Under the pieces are notes generated by a model that was not told the origin of the DNA, made no database searches, and saw only the letters and a list, made by a program, of their open reading frames with translations. A stretch of DNA of 64,000 nt from Gymnodinialimonas phycosphaerae (GTDB lineage: Bacteria > Pseudomonadota > Alphaproteobacteria > Rhodobacterales > Rhodobacteraceae): NCBI RefSeq assembly GCF_019195455.1, contig NZ_JAIMBW010000001.1, positions 930,001-994,000 on the forward strand, given 5' to 3'. Made by a program: the position numbers and the translations under genes. This document shows, piece after piece, positions 1 through 8,226 of this stretch (its first letter is position 1; each line of letters begins with the position of its first letter).

Positions 1-330
1 GGCACCGGGACGGCGGCCAACGACAAGGTGGAATGTGCCGCCGTGGCCCATGCGTTTGGCCACCACGCGGATGATCTGATGATCTCGTCCACCAAATCGA
101 TGCATGGCCACCTGATTGGCGGCACCGGCGCGGTTGAGCTTTTGGCCTGCGTCATGGCCCTGAAGGATGGCGTGATCGCGCCCACCATCGGCTATGAGGA
201 ACCGGACCCGGAATGCGCCCTTGACGTGGTCCCCAACGAGGCGCGCGAGGCGAGGGTCGAGGCCTGCCTCTCGAACGCGTTTGCCTTTGGCGGCTTCAAT
301 GCAGTGCTGGCGCTGCGCGCTGCGCCCTAG
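1..330 (+). CDS. Beta-ketoacyl-ACP synthase (FabF type), C-terminal part
   Basis: The open frame runs in from the left edge and stops with TAG at 328-330, so the N-terminal three quarters of the gene lies outside. The visible part starts with GTGTAAND, the end of the conserved His-Gly-Thr-Gly-Thr loop of condensing enzymes. It continues with KSMHGHLIGGTGAVE, which carries the second catalytic His and the Lys, and ends with the glycine loop NAFAFGGFNAVL. These are the elongation ketosynthase motifs of the FabF/FabB/NodE superfamily, which condense malonyl-ACP with acyl-ACP in fatty acid or related synthesis in the cytoplasm. Whether it is the housekeeping FabF or a specialised paralogue cannot be decided from this fragment. 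It is convergent with the next gene. Confidence 0.9.
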   Translation, partial: GTGTAANDKVECAAVAHAFGHHADDLMISSTKSMHGHLIGGTGAVELLACVMALKDGVIAPTIGYEEPDPECALDVVPNEAREARVEACLSNAFAFGGFNAVLALRAAP

Positions 331-364
331 CGTTTCGGCGCGACCTTGCGGTCCCCAACGAAAA

Positions 365-395
365 AGGGCCCGCGCGGCACATGCCGACGGGCCCT
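365..395. terminator. Bidirectional hairpin between convergent genes
   Basis: An 8-bp perfect stem, AGGGCCCG (365-372) with CGGGCCCT (388-395), sits between the end of the ketosynthase gene and the end of the IalB-like gene. An A5 run precedes it and a T-rich stretch follows, so it can serve both strands. Confidence 0.6.
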
Positions 396-415
396 GCGTT
401 TGAACGGCTTAGCGC

Positions 416-1096
416 TTATTCGGTTGCTTCTTCCTCTGGCGCTTCTTCTTCTGGCGCTTCTTCCGCGCCGGCACCCTCTTGCTGCGCGGCGATGAAGGCG
501 CGAATTTCGACCATGCGTTCTTCCAACGAGTCGAAGGCCGCCGTGAAGCCCCGCAAAGAGGCCGTCGTGGGCACCGCAGAGCCGCCCATCTGGCCCAATT
601 CGTCGCGCACCAGTGCGAATAGCACGACCTGCGTGTCGGCTCCGTTCTCGAACTGCGCGAGGTTTTCGGCGGTCAGCGAGAGCTGCACGAAGCAGCCGAT
701 GGGGCGACAGAAGGCGTAGGGAACAACGGCGGGCTCTGCATCATCGATGCGGATCTGAAGGCCCGGGCTCAGCAATGTGTCCAGCGGGGTCAGGATCGTC
801 GCGTTGGCAACGGTTTCGCCATCGTCGATCACCGGGGCCGCGATGCGGAACTCTGCGACCGGGTTGCCGTTTTCCTCTTCCAGCAGTTGGAACATTTCGC
901 AACGGTCGGGGATCTCGTCTTGCTCGGATCGGATGCAGCGCACCTGCCAGTCGCGGAAGATTTCCGAGACATAGGGCTCTCCGGGTTCCACTTCCGAGCG
1001 GTTCGGAAGGACCAGTGGCTCTGCCTGTGCGGCGGCGAGGCTCGGCAAGGCAAGACTTGCGACAAGACCAATTACGAGCGGCTTAAAGAACGTCAT
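416..1096 (-). CDS. IalB-family (invasion associated locus B) secreted protein
   Basis: 226 residues. An N-terminal signal peptide ends in LPSLAAA before QAEPL. The body has the IalB look: a WQVRC motif near residue 50, a second Cys about 16 residues on (DRCEMFQ), a long beta-rich stretch, and a late Cys pair (YAFCRPIGCFVQL) typical of the family. IalB was named for Bartonella but the family is widespread in free-living alphaproteobacteria, where it is periplasmic or envelope-associated and of unknown role. The C-terminus is an acidic repeat tail (EEAPEEEAPEEEATE). The ATG is preceded by AAGGAAG. The gene is single and convergent with the ketosynthase gene. Confidence 0.85.
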   Translation of the reverse strand: MTFFKPLVIGLVASLALPSLAAAQAEPLVLPNRSEVEPGEPYVSEIFRDWQVRCIRSEQDEIPDRCEMFQLLEEENGNPVAEFRIAAPVIDDGETVANATILTPLDTLLSPGLQIRIDDAEPAVVPYAFCRPIGCFVQLSLTAENLAQFENGADTQVVLFALVRDELGQMGGSAVPTTASLRGFTAAFDSLEERMVEIRAFIAAQQEGAGAEEAPEEEAPEEEATE

Positions 1097-1473
1097 ACGA
1101 TGCGCTTCCTTTTCAAACGTCAGACTGCTCGGCCCGTTAACATCCGGGCCATTGGCACGCTGGCTATCACGAGCGGGGCGGGTCTGTCAGGCGCAAAATG
1201 TGACGGCGGGCCTGGCATCGGCAACAGCTTGCGGATGCGGTCGCGCGGCATGTTATGAAGGAGCGGCGGGCGTGCGGCGGGCGTGCGGTAGCGAAGCAGA
1301 GGGGGGCCAAAAAGGCGAAAGGGCCCGTAGTACGGACCCTTTTCTATTGTCTCTCCCTGTCGGACTGGCCGACTTATGGAGCAGACGTTAAGCGACGGTT
1401 GCCGAGCCGTCAACAGTCCATTTCATGCCAGATGCAAAAGTGAATGCCCCCTGTATTCCTTGACCATTTGGCC

Positions 1474-1500
1474 AAAAAAAACCGCGCCAGTGCGGCGCGG
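1474..1500 (-). terminator. Rho-independent terminator of the small RNA
   Basis: A 7-bp stem (1482-1488 with 1494-1500) with a 5-nt loop is followed on the minus strand by eight T (1474-1481). No protein gene lies just upstream on that strand, which supports an independent small transcript. Confidence 0.8.
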
Positions 1501-1566
1501 CCAGTTGACAGGGAGGAAGTCAACACCGGCCATGTGGCGCGGTGATGAACTCACTCTGGCGCGTAA
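1474..1566 (-). ncRNA. Candidate CcsR-like (cuckoo family) small RNA
   Basis: Read on the minus strand there is a perfect 6-bp stem GTTGAC/GTCAAC (1519-1524 with 1504-1509) around a 9-nt loop, TTCCTCCCT. It is followed after 3 nt by a second perfect hairpin CCGCGCC/GGCGCGG (1482-1500) and a run of eight T. A CCUCCC-containing loop followed directly by a Rho-independent terminator is the architecture of the CcsR sRNAs of Rhodobacter. Those RNAs are stress-induced and act with an anti-Shine-Dalgarno-like loop. The 5' end is my estimate. A second copy of the same architecture lies at 24968-25053. Confidence 0.6.
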
Positions 1567-1621
1567 AGGTTAAAAATGTATTGTTCCGCGAAGAAAAACT
1601 ACAACCGGGGACACGAGAGTT

Positions 1622-3187
1622 ATGGCGGAACAAGGTGAAAGCGGGATTTTCGTGGGCGGCGGCGGGCCGGACTACGGGTTGGCTCAGGTCCTACGCCCCG
1701 ACTACGCGAACCGCCACGGGCTGATCGCGGGCGCTACGGGCACAGGCAAGACGGTGACGCTGCAGATCCTGGCCGAAAGCTTCTCGGCCATGGGCGTGCC
1801 GGTGGTGCTCTCGGACGTCAAGGGCGACCTCTCGGGCCTGGCCCAGGCCGGGACCGAGTCGTTCAAGCTCCATGGGGCGTTCACCGAACGGGCCACCAGG
1901 ATCAACTTCACCGACTACGTGTATCGCGCGTTCCCAGTCACCTTCTGGGATCTTTTCGGCCAACAAGGCCACCCCGTACGCACCACGGTAGCCGAGATGG
2001 GGCCGCTTCTGCTGTCGCGCCTGCTGGAATTGTCGGACGCCCAGGAAGGCGTGTTGAATATCGCCTTCCGCGTCGCCGATGAAGAGGAATGGCCGATCCT
2101 CGATCTCAAGGACTTGCAAGCGCTGCTGGTCTGGGTGGGGGAGAACCGCAAGACCCTGTCCCTGCAATACGGCAACGTCTCCAGCGCGTCCGTCGGTGCG
2201 ATCCAGCGCCGCCTTCTGGTGTTGGAGAACGAGGGTGGGGCCGGTTTCTTCGGCGAACCGGCGCTCGACCTGGAAGACCTCTTCCTGACGGACGAACAGG
2301 GGGCAGGGCGCATCAATATCATCGCCGCCGACAAACTGATGCAATCCCCGCGCCTCTACGCCACCTTCCTTCTGTGGATGCTGTCGGAGCTATTCGAGTC
2401 CCTGCCCGAGGTCGGCGACCCCGATAAACCCAAGCTGGTCTTTTTCTTCGACGAGGCGCATCTGCTGTTCGAAGATGCCCCAAAGGCCCTGGTCGACAAG
2501 GTCGAGCAGGTGGCGCGCCTGATCCGCTCCAAGGGGGTCGGCGTTTATTTCATCACCCAGAACCCTGCCGATGTGCCCGAGGATATCCTGGGCCAGCTTG
2601 GCAACCGCGTGCAGCATGCGCTCCGCGCCTTCACCGCAAAGGACCGCCGCGCGCTGCAACAGGCGGCGCAAAACTACCGCGACAACCCTGATTTTGACAT
2701 CGAAGACGCGATCCGCGAGGTCGGCGTTGGCGAGGCGGTGACCTCGCTGCTAGAGCGCAAGGGGATCCCCGGCGTGGCGCAACGCACGCTAATCCGGCCG
2801 CCGTCGTCGCAACTTGGCCCCATCACGGATGCCACGCGCGCGGCCCTGATGGGCATGTCGCCCGTGGCGGGCAAGTACGACACCGTCGAGGACCGCAACA
2901 GCGCTTACGAGATGTTGCAGGCACGCGCCGCCGAGGCCGCACGGGAGGCGGAAAGGGCCGAAGCGCTGGAAGAACAGGCCGAAGCGCCTGAGCGTGAGTT
3001 CCGCGCCGGGCGCCGCTATACCGGCGGGGGCGTCAGCCGCTCCACCTCCAAGCCCGCGCGGCGCCGCAGCTCGCGCTCCGACAGCGTCGGCACGGCCTTC
3101 GCCAAAAGCTTCGCGCGCCAGATGGGCACGCAATCGGGCAGGGCGGTCGTGCGCGGCATTCTGGGGGGGCTGTTCCGGGGGCGTTAG
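1622..3187 (+). CDS. HerA-like ATPase/helicase (DUF853 family, YjgR-like)
   Basis: 521 residues. The N-terminus holds a Walker A motif (GATGTGKT, about residues 37-44) followed by DVKGDLSGL, and a Walker B motif ([14 protein letters not shown]) near residue 275. A further HerA/FtsK-type motif ([11 protein letters not shown]) follows. This is the DUF853 group of bacterial HerA-like P-loop ATPases, of which E. coli YjgR is an example; the biochemical role is not established. The C-terminal 100 residues are a charged helix ([14 protein letters not shown]) and a basic Arg/Ser-rich tail ending in a Gly-rich segment, as usual in the family. The gene stands alone, 136 bp before ccmF. Confidence 0.9.
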   Translation: MAEQGESGIFVGGGGPDYGLAQVLRPDYANRHGLIAGATGTGKTVTLQILAESFSAMGVPVVLSDVKGDLSGLAQAGTESFKLHGAFTERATRINFTDYVYRAFPVTFWDLFGQQGHPVRTTVAEMGPLLLSRLLELSDAQEGVLNIAFRVADEEEWPILDLKDLQALLVWVGENRKTLSLQYGNVSSASVGAIQRRLLVLENEGGAGFFGEPALDLEDLFLTDEQGAGRINIIAADKLMQSPRLYATFLLWMLSELFESLPEVGDPDKPKLVFFFDEAHLLFEDAPKALVDKVEQVARLIRSKGVGVYFITQNPADVPEDILGQLGNRVQHALRAFTAKDRRALQQAAQNYRDNPDFDIEDAIREVGVGEAVTSLLERKGIPGVAQRTLIRPPSSQLGPITDATRAALMGMSPVAGKYDTVEDRNSAYEMLQARAAEAAREAERAEALEEQAEAPEREFRAGRRYTGGGVSRSTSKPARRRSSRSDSVGTAFAKSFARQMGTQSGRAVVRGILGGLFRGR

Positions 3188-3323
3188 GCGCGCATTTCCA
3201 ATTTGAGCCCCGCGATTTCTGCCGCGTTCGCTCCGGTCACATCATCGTCAGGATCCGCCATGACGTCGCATCCTATCGCTTGCTCTCTGGAAACCCTCGC
3301 GTTGGCAGCCTACACTCTCTCCC

Positions 3324-5312
3324 ATGATAGTAGAACTCGGACATTTCGCCCTGATCCTCGCCTTCACGGTGGCGGTCTTTCAGATGATCGTGCCCATGGT
3401 CGGTGCCGCGCGCGGCAATGCCGCGTGGATGGCCACCGCCGAGCCTGCGGCCAGCGCCCAATTCATTCTGGCCGCCGCGTCCTTCGGCGCTCTGACCTAT
3501 GCTTTCGTGACCTCGGATTTCTCGCTCAGCCTTGTGGTGGCGAACTCCCATACCGACAAGCCGCTGCTCTACAAGATTTCGGGCGTTTGGGGCAATCATG
3601 AGGGGTCCCTGCTGCTTTGGGTGGTGATCCTGACGCTGTTTGGCGCCTGTGCCGCCTGGTTCGGCAAGGGCTTGCCGCCAACGCTGCGCGCCCGCGTGCT
3701 TGCGGTGCAATCCTCGGTCGCCGTGGCGTTCTTCGCCTTCATCCTCTTCACGTCGAACCCGTTCCTGCGCCTGGCTTCGCCGCCGTTCAACGGGCAGGAC
3801 TTGAACCCGCTGTTGCAGGACCCCGGCCTCGCGTTCCATCCGCCGTTCCTGTACCTGGGCTACGTGGGCCTCTCCATGGCCTTCTCCTTCGCCGTCGCCG
3901 CCCTGATCGAAGGGCGCGTGGATGCCGCCTGGGGCCGTTGGGTGCGGCCCTGGACGCTGGCGGCCTGGATTTTCCTGACCATCGGCATCGGCCTTGGGTC
4001 CTGGTGGGCCTATTATGAGCTTGGCTGGGGCGGCTTCTGGTTCTGGGACCCGGTGGAGAACGCAAGCTTCATGCCCTGGCTCATCTCGGCGGCGTTGCTG
4101 CATTCGGCCATCGTGGTGGAAAAGCGCGAAAGCTTGAAAAGCTGGACCATCCTTCTGGCCATCCTTGCCTTCGGCTTCTCGCTGATCGGGACTTTCATCG
4201 TGCGCTCGGGCGTGCTGACCTCGGTCCATGCCTTCGCCAATGATCCCGAGAGGGGCGTTTTCATCCTGATGATCCTTGCGGTCTTCATGGGCGGTGCGCT
4301 CGTGCTGTTCGCCTTCCGCGCCGGCACGATGGAGGCCAAGGGCGTCTTCTCCACCGTCAGCCGCGAAAGCGGTCTGGTGGTCAACAACCTGCTTCTGGCG
4401 GTGTCGTGCTTTGTGGTCTTCATCGGCACGATCTGGCCCCTGATCGCCGAGATGTTCTTTGACCGCACGCTCTCGGTGGGCCCGCCGTTCTTCGATGCGG
4501 CCTTCACGCCCTTCGTGTTCGCCCTGTCGGTGGTCTTGCCCGTGGCGGCGATGCTGCCCTGGAAAAGGGCAAAGCTGGATCGGCCGCTTCGGGCGCTGAT
4601 GCCTGCGGCCGTTCTGGCCCTCGCCGTGGGGCTTCTGGCCTGGGCGATGTATACGGGCCGCACGGCCATTGCGCCTTTGGGCGTGGGCCTTTCGGTCTGG
4701 CTGGTGGCGGGCGCGGCGACGGACCTGTGGACGCGTACCGGGCGTGGCGCCATCGGCGGACGCCTTGCTCGCCTGACCCGGCTGCCTCGCGCTGATTGGG
4801 GCAAATCCATCGCCCACGCGGGCGTCGGCGTGACGATGTTCGGTGTGGTGACCCTGACCGGCTACCAGATCGAGGATATTCGCGTGGCACAGGTGGGCGA
4901 GCCCTATCAGGTCGGCGCCTATGAGGTAGAGTTGTTGGGCGTGGAAGAGAACGTCCGGGGGCCGAACTACCTCAGCACGATCGCGTCGGTCATGGTGCGT
5001 GATCCCGATACCGGGGCCGAGATCGCAACGCTTTCGCCCGAGCGTCGGATCTACCCCGTCGCGGGCATGCCCACGACCGAGGCAGGCATTGACGGCGGAA
5101 TGACGCGGGACGTCTACATCACGCTGGGGGATCCGCAGCAGAACGGCGGATGGGCGCTTCGGACGTGGATCAAGCCCTTTGCCAACTGGGTCTGGGGCGG
5201 CACGATCATCATGGCCCTTGGTGGGTTCCTGAGCCTTAGCGACCGCCGCTACCGCATGGCGGCTGGGGCGGCCAAGCAACGGCCTGTTGCTGGCGGAGTG
5301 CCCGCGGAATGA
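3324..5312 (+). CDS. ccmF: Cytochrome c maturation haem lyase subunit CcmF
   Basis: 662 residues, the usual length. A polytopic inner-membrane protein that, with CcmH and CcmI, ligates haem to apocytochrome c in the periplasm. Visible signatures are WGNHEGSLLLW near residue 90 and the tryptophan-rich haem-handling WWD domain (GLGSWWAYYELGWGGFWFWDPVEN, near residues 218-245). The C-terminal periplasmic beta domain and a final membrane segment before SLSDRRYR are also present. The stop overlaps the ccmH start (ATGA), so the two are translationally coupled. ccmE would normally lie upstream but is not here, and ccmI is 27 kb away. Confidence 0.96.
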   Translation: MIVELGHFALILAFTVAVFQMIVPMVGAARGNAAWMATAEPAASAQFILAAASFGALTYAFVTSDFSLSLVVANSHTDKPLLYKISGVWGNHEGSLLLWVVILTLFGACAAWFGKGLPPTLRARVLAVQSSVAVAFFAFILFTSNPFLRLASPPFNGQDLNPLLQDPGLAFHPPFLYLGYVGLSMAFSFAVAALIEGRVDAAWGRWVRPWTLAAWIFLTIGIGLGSWWAYYELGWGGFWFWDPVENASFMPWLISAALLHSAIVVEKRESLKSWTILLAILAFGFSLIGTFIVRSGVLTSVHAFANDPERGVFILMILAVFMGGALVLFAFRAGTMEAKGVFSTVSRESGLVVNNLLLAVSCFVVFIGTIWPLIAEMFFDRTLSVGPPFFDAAFTPFVFALSVVLPVAAMLPWKRAKLDRPLRALMPAAVLALAVGLLAWAMYTGRTAIAPLGVGLSVWLVAGAATDLWTRTGRGAIGGRLARLTRLPRADWGKSIAHAGVGVTMFGVVTLTGYQIEDIRVAQVGEPYQVGAYEVELLGVEENVRGPNYLSTIASVMVRDPDTGAEIATLSPERRIYPVAGMPTTEAGIDGGMTRDVYITLGDPQQNGGWALRTWIKPFANWVWGGTIIMALGGFLSLSDRRYRMAAGAAKQRPVAGGVPAE

Positions 5313-5797
5313 GGCGGCTCCTCCTCGCTACGCTCCTCGCAGCGGTCACTCTGGCGACGCCATCGCTGGCGGTTCAGCCCGATGAGGTATTGGACGACCC
5401 GGTCCTGGAGGAGCGCGCGCGCGACATATCCTCGGGCCTGCGCTGCCTTGTGTGCCGCAACGAGAGCATCGATGAAAGCAACGCCGACCTGGCCCGTGAC
5501 CTGCGCCTTTTGGTGCGCGAGCGTCTGGTGGCGGGCGATACGGATGCGGAAACCATCGCCTACATCGTGGCCCGCTACGGCGAATACGTCCTGCTGCGCC
5601 CAACGTTCAACGGCTCCACCATCGCCCTCTGGCTGGCTGGTCCCTTGCTGCTGCTGGCGGGTGTTGGACTATCGCTCAGCTATGTGCGCCAACGCGCCCG
5701 CGCGCAGGCCAGCGGGGAAGACGGGCTTAGCCCGGAAGAGCAGGCGCGGCTAGACAGTATTCTGTCCGCCGAGCCAGCGGATGACCCGAAGGCCTGA
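5309..5797 (+). CDS. ccmH: Cytochrome c maturation protein CcmH (thiol-disulfide subunit)
   Basis: 162 residues. A signal peptide ends at ATPSLA. The redox motif LRCLVCRNESIDES (Cys near residues 45 and 48) is the CcmH signature that keeps the apocytochrome haem-binding cysteines reduced. It is followed by the three-helix domain (LARDLRLLVRERLVAGDTD and YGEYVLLRP) and one membrane anchor (about residues 105-125). This is the short CcmH form, without the TPR part; that part is the separate CcmI at 32515-33756. The start overlaps the ccmF stop by 4 bases. Confidence 0.95.
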   Translation: MRRLLLATLLAAVTLATPSLAVQPDEVLDDPVLEERARDISSGLRCLVCRNESIDESNADLARDLRLLVRERLVAGDTDAETIAYIVARYGEYVLLRPTFNGSTIALWLAGPLLLLAGVGLSLSYVRQRARAQASGEDGLSPEEQARLDSILSAEPADDPKA

Positions 5798-5869
5798 CTG
5801 ACGCCGCGTTTGGGCTTTTGTGTGCCGCCCGGTTTGCTATGGTCCCCGCAACCCTAGGGAGGCTAGCCC

Positions 5870-6646
5870 ATGAACTATGACACGATCACCGCCGAGACCC
5901 ATGATGGCATGGCCATCATCACCCTTAATCGCCCGGAGGTGATGAATGCACTCAACACCCAGATGCGCGCCGAGATCACCCACGCGGTGAGTGCGGCGGC
6001 GTCCAGCGCGCGGGTCGTTGTGCTGACCGGGACGGGGCGGGCGTTTTGCTCGGGTCAGGATCTGGGCGACCGGGCCAATGCGGGCAACCTGAACCTGGAG
6101 CGGACGTTGCGAGACGAATATGTTCCCATGCTCAATGCGATCGTCGATTGCCCGGTCCCGGTCATCGCCGCCGTCAACGGCACGGCGGCGGGGGCGGGGG
6201 CAAACCTGGCGCTGGTCTGTGATATCGTGATCGCGGCGGAAAGTGCCTCGTTCATCCAGGCGTTCTCGCGTATCGGGTTGATCCCGGATGCGGGCGGGAC
6301 CTGGGCCTTGCCGCGCACGATTGGCCTGCAACGGGCGATGGGGGCAGCGCTGTTTGCCGAGAAGATCACGGCGGCGCAGGCTGCGGACTGGGGCATGATC
6401 TGGGAGATGGCTCCTGATGAGGACTTCGAGGCCCTGTGGCGGGTCCGCGCCACTCACCTCGCGACGGGGCCAAGCGAGGCGTTCAAGCGGATCAAACAGG
6501 TGATGCGGGCGAGCACTGGCAATTCGCTTCAAGAGCAGCTTTTGCTGGAGGGGCAGCTACAGGGGCAGTGCGGCAAATCCCGCGATTTCAAGGAGGGCGT
6601 GGTGGCGTTTCTGGAGAAGCGGCCCGCGGTGTTCGAGGGACGATGA
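5870..6646 (+). CDS. paaG: Enoyl-CoA hydratase/isomerase family, PaaG-like
   Basis: 258 residues, a complete crotonase fold. The oxyanion-hole segments are visible: GRAFCSGQDL (residues about 60-70) and NGTAAGAGANLAL (about 103-115). The motif GLIPDAGGTWALPR near residue 138 carries the Asp that PaaG (1,2-epoxyphenylacetyl-CoA isomerase) uses and most hydratases replace with Glu. The assignment to the phenylacetate pathway therefore rests on that motif and overall similarity. There are no other paa genes nearby, so a different acyl-CoA substrate is possible. TAGGGAGG lies 5 bases before the ATG. A strong terminator follows at 6688. Confidence 0.82.
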   Translation: MNYDTITAETHDGMAIITLNRPEVMNALNTQMRAEITHAVSAAASSARVVVLTGTGRAFCSGQDLGDRANAGNLNLERTLRDEYVPMLNAIVDCPVPVIAAVNGTAAGAGANLALVCDIVIAAESASFIQAFSRIGLIPDAGGTWALPRTIGLQRAMGAALFAEKITAAQAADWGMIWEMAPDEDFEALWRVRATHLATGPSEAFKRIKQVMRASTGNSLQEQLLLEGQLQGQCGKSRDFKEGVVAFLEKRPAVFEGR

Positions 6647-6687
6647 GTGCGTCTGCTCAAGCTTGAGCACACACCCTAAACATTTGA

Positions 6688-6720
6688 AAACGCGCCATTT
6701 CCCTTGGCGCGTTTACTTTT
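6688..6720 (+). terminator. Terminator after the paaG-like gene
   Basis: A perfect 9-bp stem AAACGCGCC/GGCGCGTTT (6688-6696 with 6706-6714), a 9-nt loop and a T-rich tail form a standard Rho-independent terminator about 40 bp after the stop. Confidence 0.85.
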
Positions 6721-6780
6721 TGTTAAGCCCTGTTCCAAAGAATTAGGCATCACGTCCCTTGCGCGATATCATCGCGGGAC

Positions 6781-7155
6781 ATGGGCAAGACACACACCAT
6801 TGCTGCGGGCACGCGCGCTCAGGTCTTTCGGCTGTTTTCCAGCTCGATCCCCAGCACCATCACCTTCACCGCGACTGCCCCACAAGGCGAGGTCACAGGC
6901 ACCATCGAGGTCGATCGCTGGCACTGGTTCCACTGGACCCACGAGACCCTTCCCCTGTGCGCCCACAACGCGATTGAGAAGGGCTTTGGCGACGTGGATT
7001 TCCTGATCCACGTGACGCCGGATCAGGATTGCACCCTCACGTTCGAGCGTAGGGGGCTGGGGCTGGGTCTGATGCTGGCGATCCTTGCCGCGTTGGTGGT
7101 TGTGGCGCTGGCGGTGGTGATGATTGTGCTGACTGTGGAGCCGACACCCCGATGA
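6781..7155 (+). CDS. Hypothetical protein with C-terminal membrane anchor
   Basis: 124 residues, no family recognised. The first 95 residues are soluble and beta-like with several Trp/His residues (DRWHWFHWTHETLPLC). A Gly/Leu-rich hydrophobic helix follows near residues 96-118 (LGLGLMLAILAALVVVALAV), then a short tail ending TVEPTPR. The arrangement suggests a C-tail-anchored inner-membrane protein with its domain in the cytoplasm. The ribosome binding site is weak and the gene stands alone between a terminator and the next hypothetical. Codon use fits the neighbourhood. Confidence 0.6.
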   Translation: MGKTHTIAAGTRAQVFRLFSSSIPSTITFTATAPQGEVTGTIEVDRWHWFHWTHETLPLCAHNAIEKGFGDVDFLIHVTPDQDCTLTFERRGLGLGLMLAILAALVVVALAVVMIVLTVEPTPR

Positions 7156-7422
7156 GGCGGCGGGCAGGGGGGGGGCGGACGTCTCATCCATTTGTATGGC
7201 GCGCTGCAAGAATGGTGCAGCGCATGGCTGGATTGAGCCCAGAGTACCGGATGCTGCGTGTCATTCGAATGGCCGCTCTCCGGGACTCCGCGTTTTAACA
7301 AATCAGTCAGGCAATCTTGGTAGCTGAGCCACAATGATGCATTGAGCAAGATCAATGCCGATCCGTTGGATGCATGTACTCGGTTTTTCTGGGAACGAAG
7401 GACCCTTTCCAGAGGTGCGAAA

Positions 7423-8076
7423 ATGTCAGTATCGACCAGCGCAACAACTCCTGTTCTTTGGCTGGGTTTCGGAGCCGCCATACTGGTCGTGATCCTAGAG
7501 TGTGCCTACGCCATAATCTTGGCTCTGGGGCTGTCGGCCCTAGAAACCCCCAACGATCCTATCAGCGATCCATTCTTTACGATCATGGAATTGCTTATCA
7601 TTATGATGATGCCCACGTTCGTCATTTTGACAATTGCCGTCCATACCATTTGCCAGTCGCAAAGAAGACATCACGCGCTCGCCGCCATAGTTTTCGTTAC
7701 TATGCTAACCACCATCACAACAGCTGTTCACGCATCAATTCTGCTGCTCAGCCGTGAAGCCGCCTTTGTTGACATGAAACACGTATTTTCATTTGAATGG
7801 CACTCTGTGGCATACGTCCTTGATGTTATGGCGTGGGACTTTTTCTTTGGTTTCTTTGCAATCTTTCTCGGGCTTTCGTTCGAACGAACGGGTCTCGAAT
7901 GGTGGATCAGGGTCCTTTTGATACTGAGCGGAGTTCTCGCGTTGGCGGGGCTTTTGGGGGCATCAACCGGGAACATGGACATCCGCAATATTGGGATAGT
8001 TGGCTATGTCGGCGTATTCACAATTTCGTCTGCGCTAATGGCCTCTTTGATGTGGCGGCGGCTCAGGCTTGCATGA
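7423..8076 (+). CDS. Hypothetical multi-pass membrane protein
   Basis: 217 residues from the ATG at 7423, which follows AGAGGTGCGAAA; an in-frame ATG at 7342 has no ribosome binding site. About six hydrophobic segments can be seen: GFGAAILVVILECAYAIILAL; LLIIMMMPTFVILTIAV; AIVFVTMLTTITTAVHASILL; DFFFGFFAIFLGLSF; WIRVLLILSGVLALAGLLG; GYVGVFTISSALMASL. I recognise no family. Base composition is clearly less GC-rich than the surrounding genes and codons are less biased to G/C at the third position, which hints at recent acquisition. It is convergent with livM. Confidence 0.7.
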   Translation: MSVSTSATTPVLWLGFGAAILVVILECAYAIILALGLSALETPNDPISDPFFTIMELLIIMMMPTFVILTIAVHTICQSQRRHHALAAIVFVTMLTTITTAVHASILLLSREAAFVDMKHVFSFEWHSVAYVLDVMAWDFFFGFFAIFLGLSFERTGLEWWIRVLLILSGVLALAGLLGASTGNMDIRNIGIVGYVGVFTISSALMASLMWRRLRLA

Positions 8077-8226
8077 AGTCGCTACATCGCGTGATCAACG
8101 CCAAGAACTATAACCAGTCCTTGGCGCAGCCGCAGCGAAATGGTGCTTTGTCCGCAGAGCCGACATTTCCTAGATTGGTCACGGGCGCGGTCGCTCGTGA
8201 GGGGCGCATGGTGCGCCGAGTCATAC

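Larger units (their letters stand above)
1097..1621. other. Long intergenic region with hairpins and an sRNA
   Basis: This 525-bp gap carries no convincing protein gene. It holds the upstream region of the IalB-like gene, a hairpin at 1318-1342 (11 pairs with one mismatch, followed by T4, possible terminator in either direction), and the small RNA candidate at 1474-1566. The rest, from about 1130 to 1310, is GC-rich with no clear structure. Confidence 0.6.

Noticed and set aside
3273..5279. 668-codon minus-strand open frame opposite ccmF
   Set aside because: Gln/Arg/His/Gly-rich product with no recognisable domain, fully antisense to a well-conserved gene; a typical high-GC shadow frame.
8099..8126. 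Terminator after livM
   Set aside because: A 7-bp stem CGCCAAG/CTTGGCG exists but with a 14-nt loop and no T run, so support is weak.
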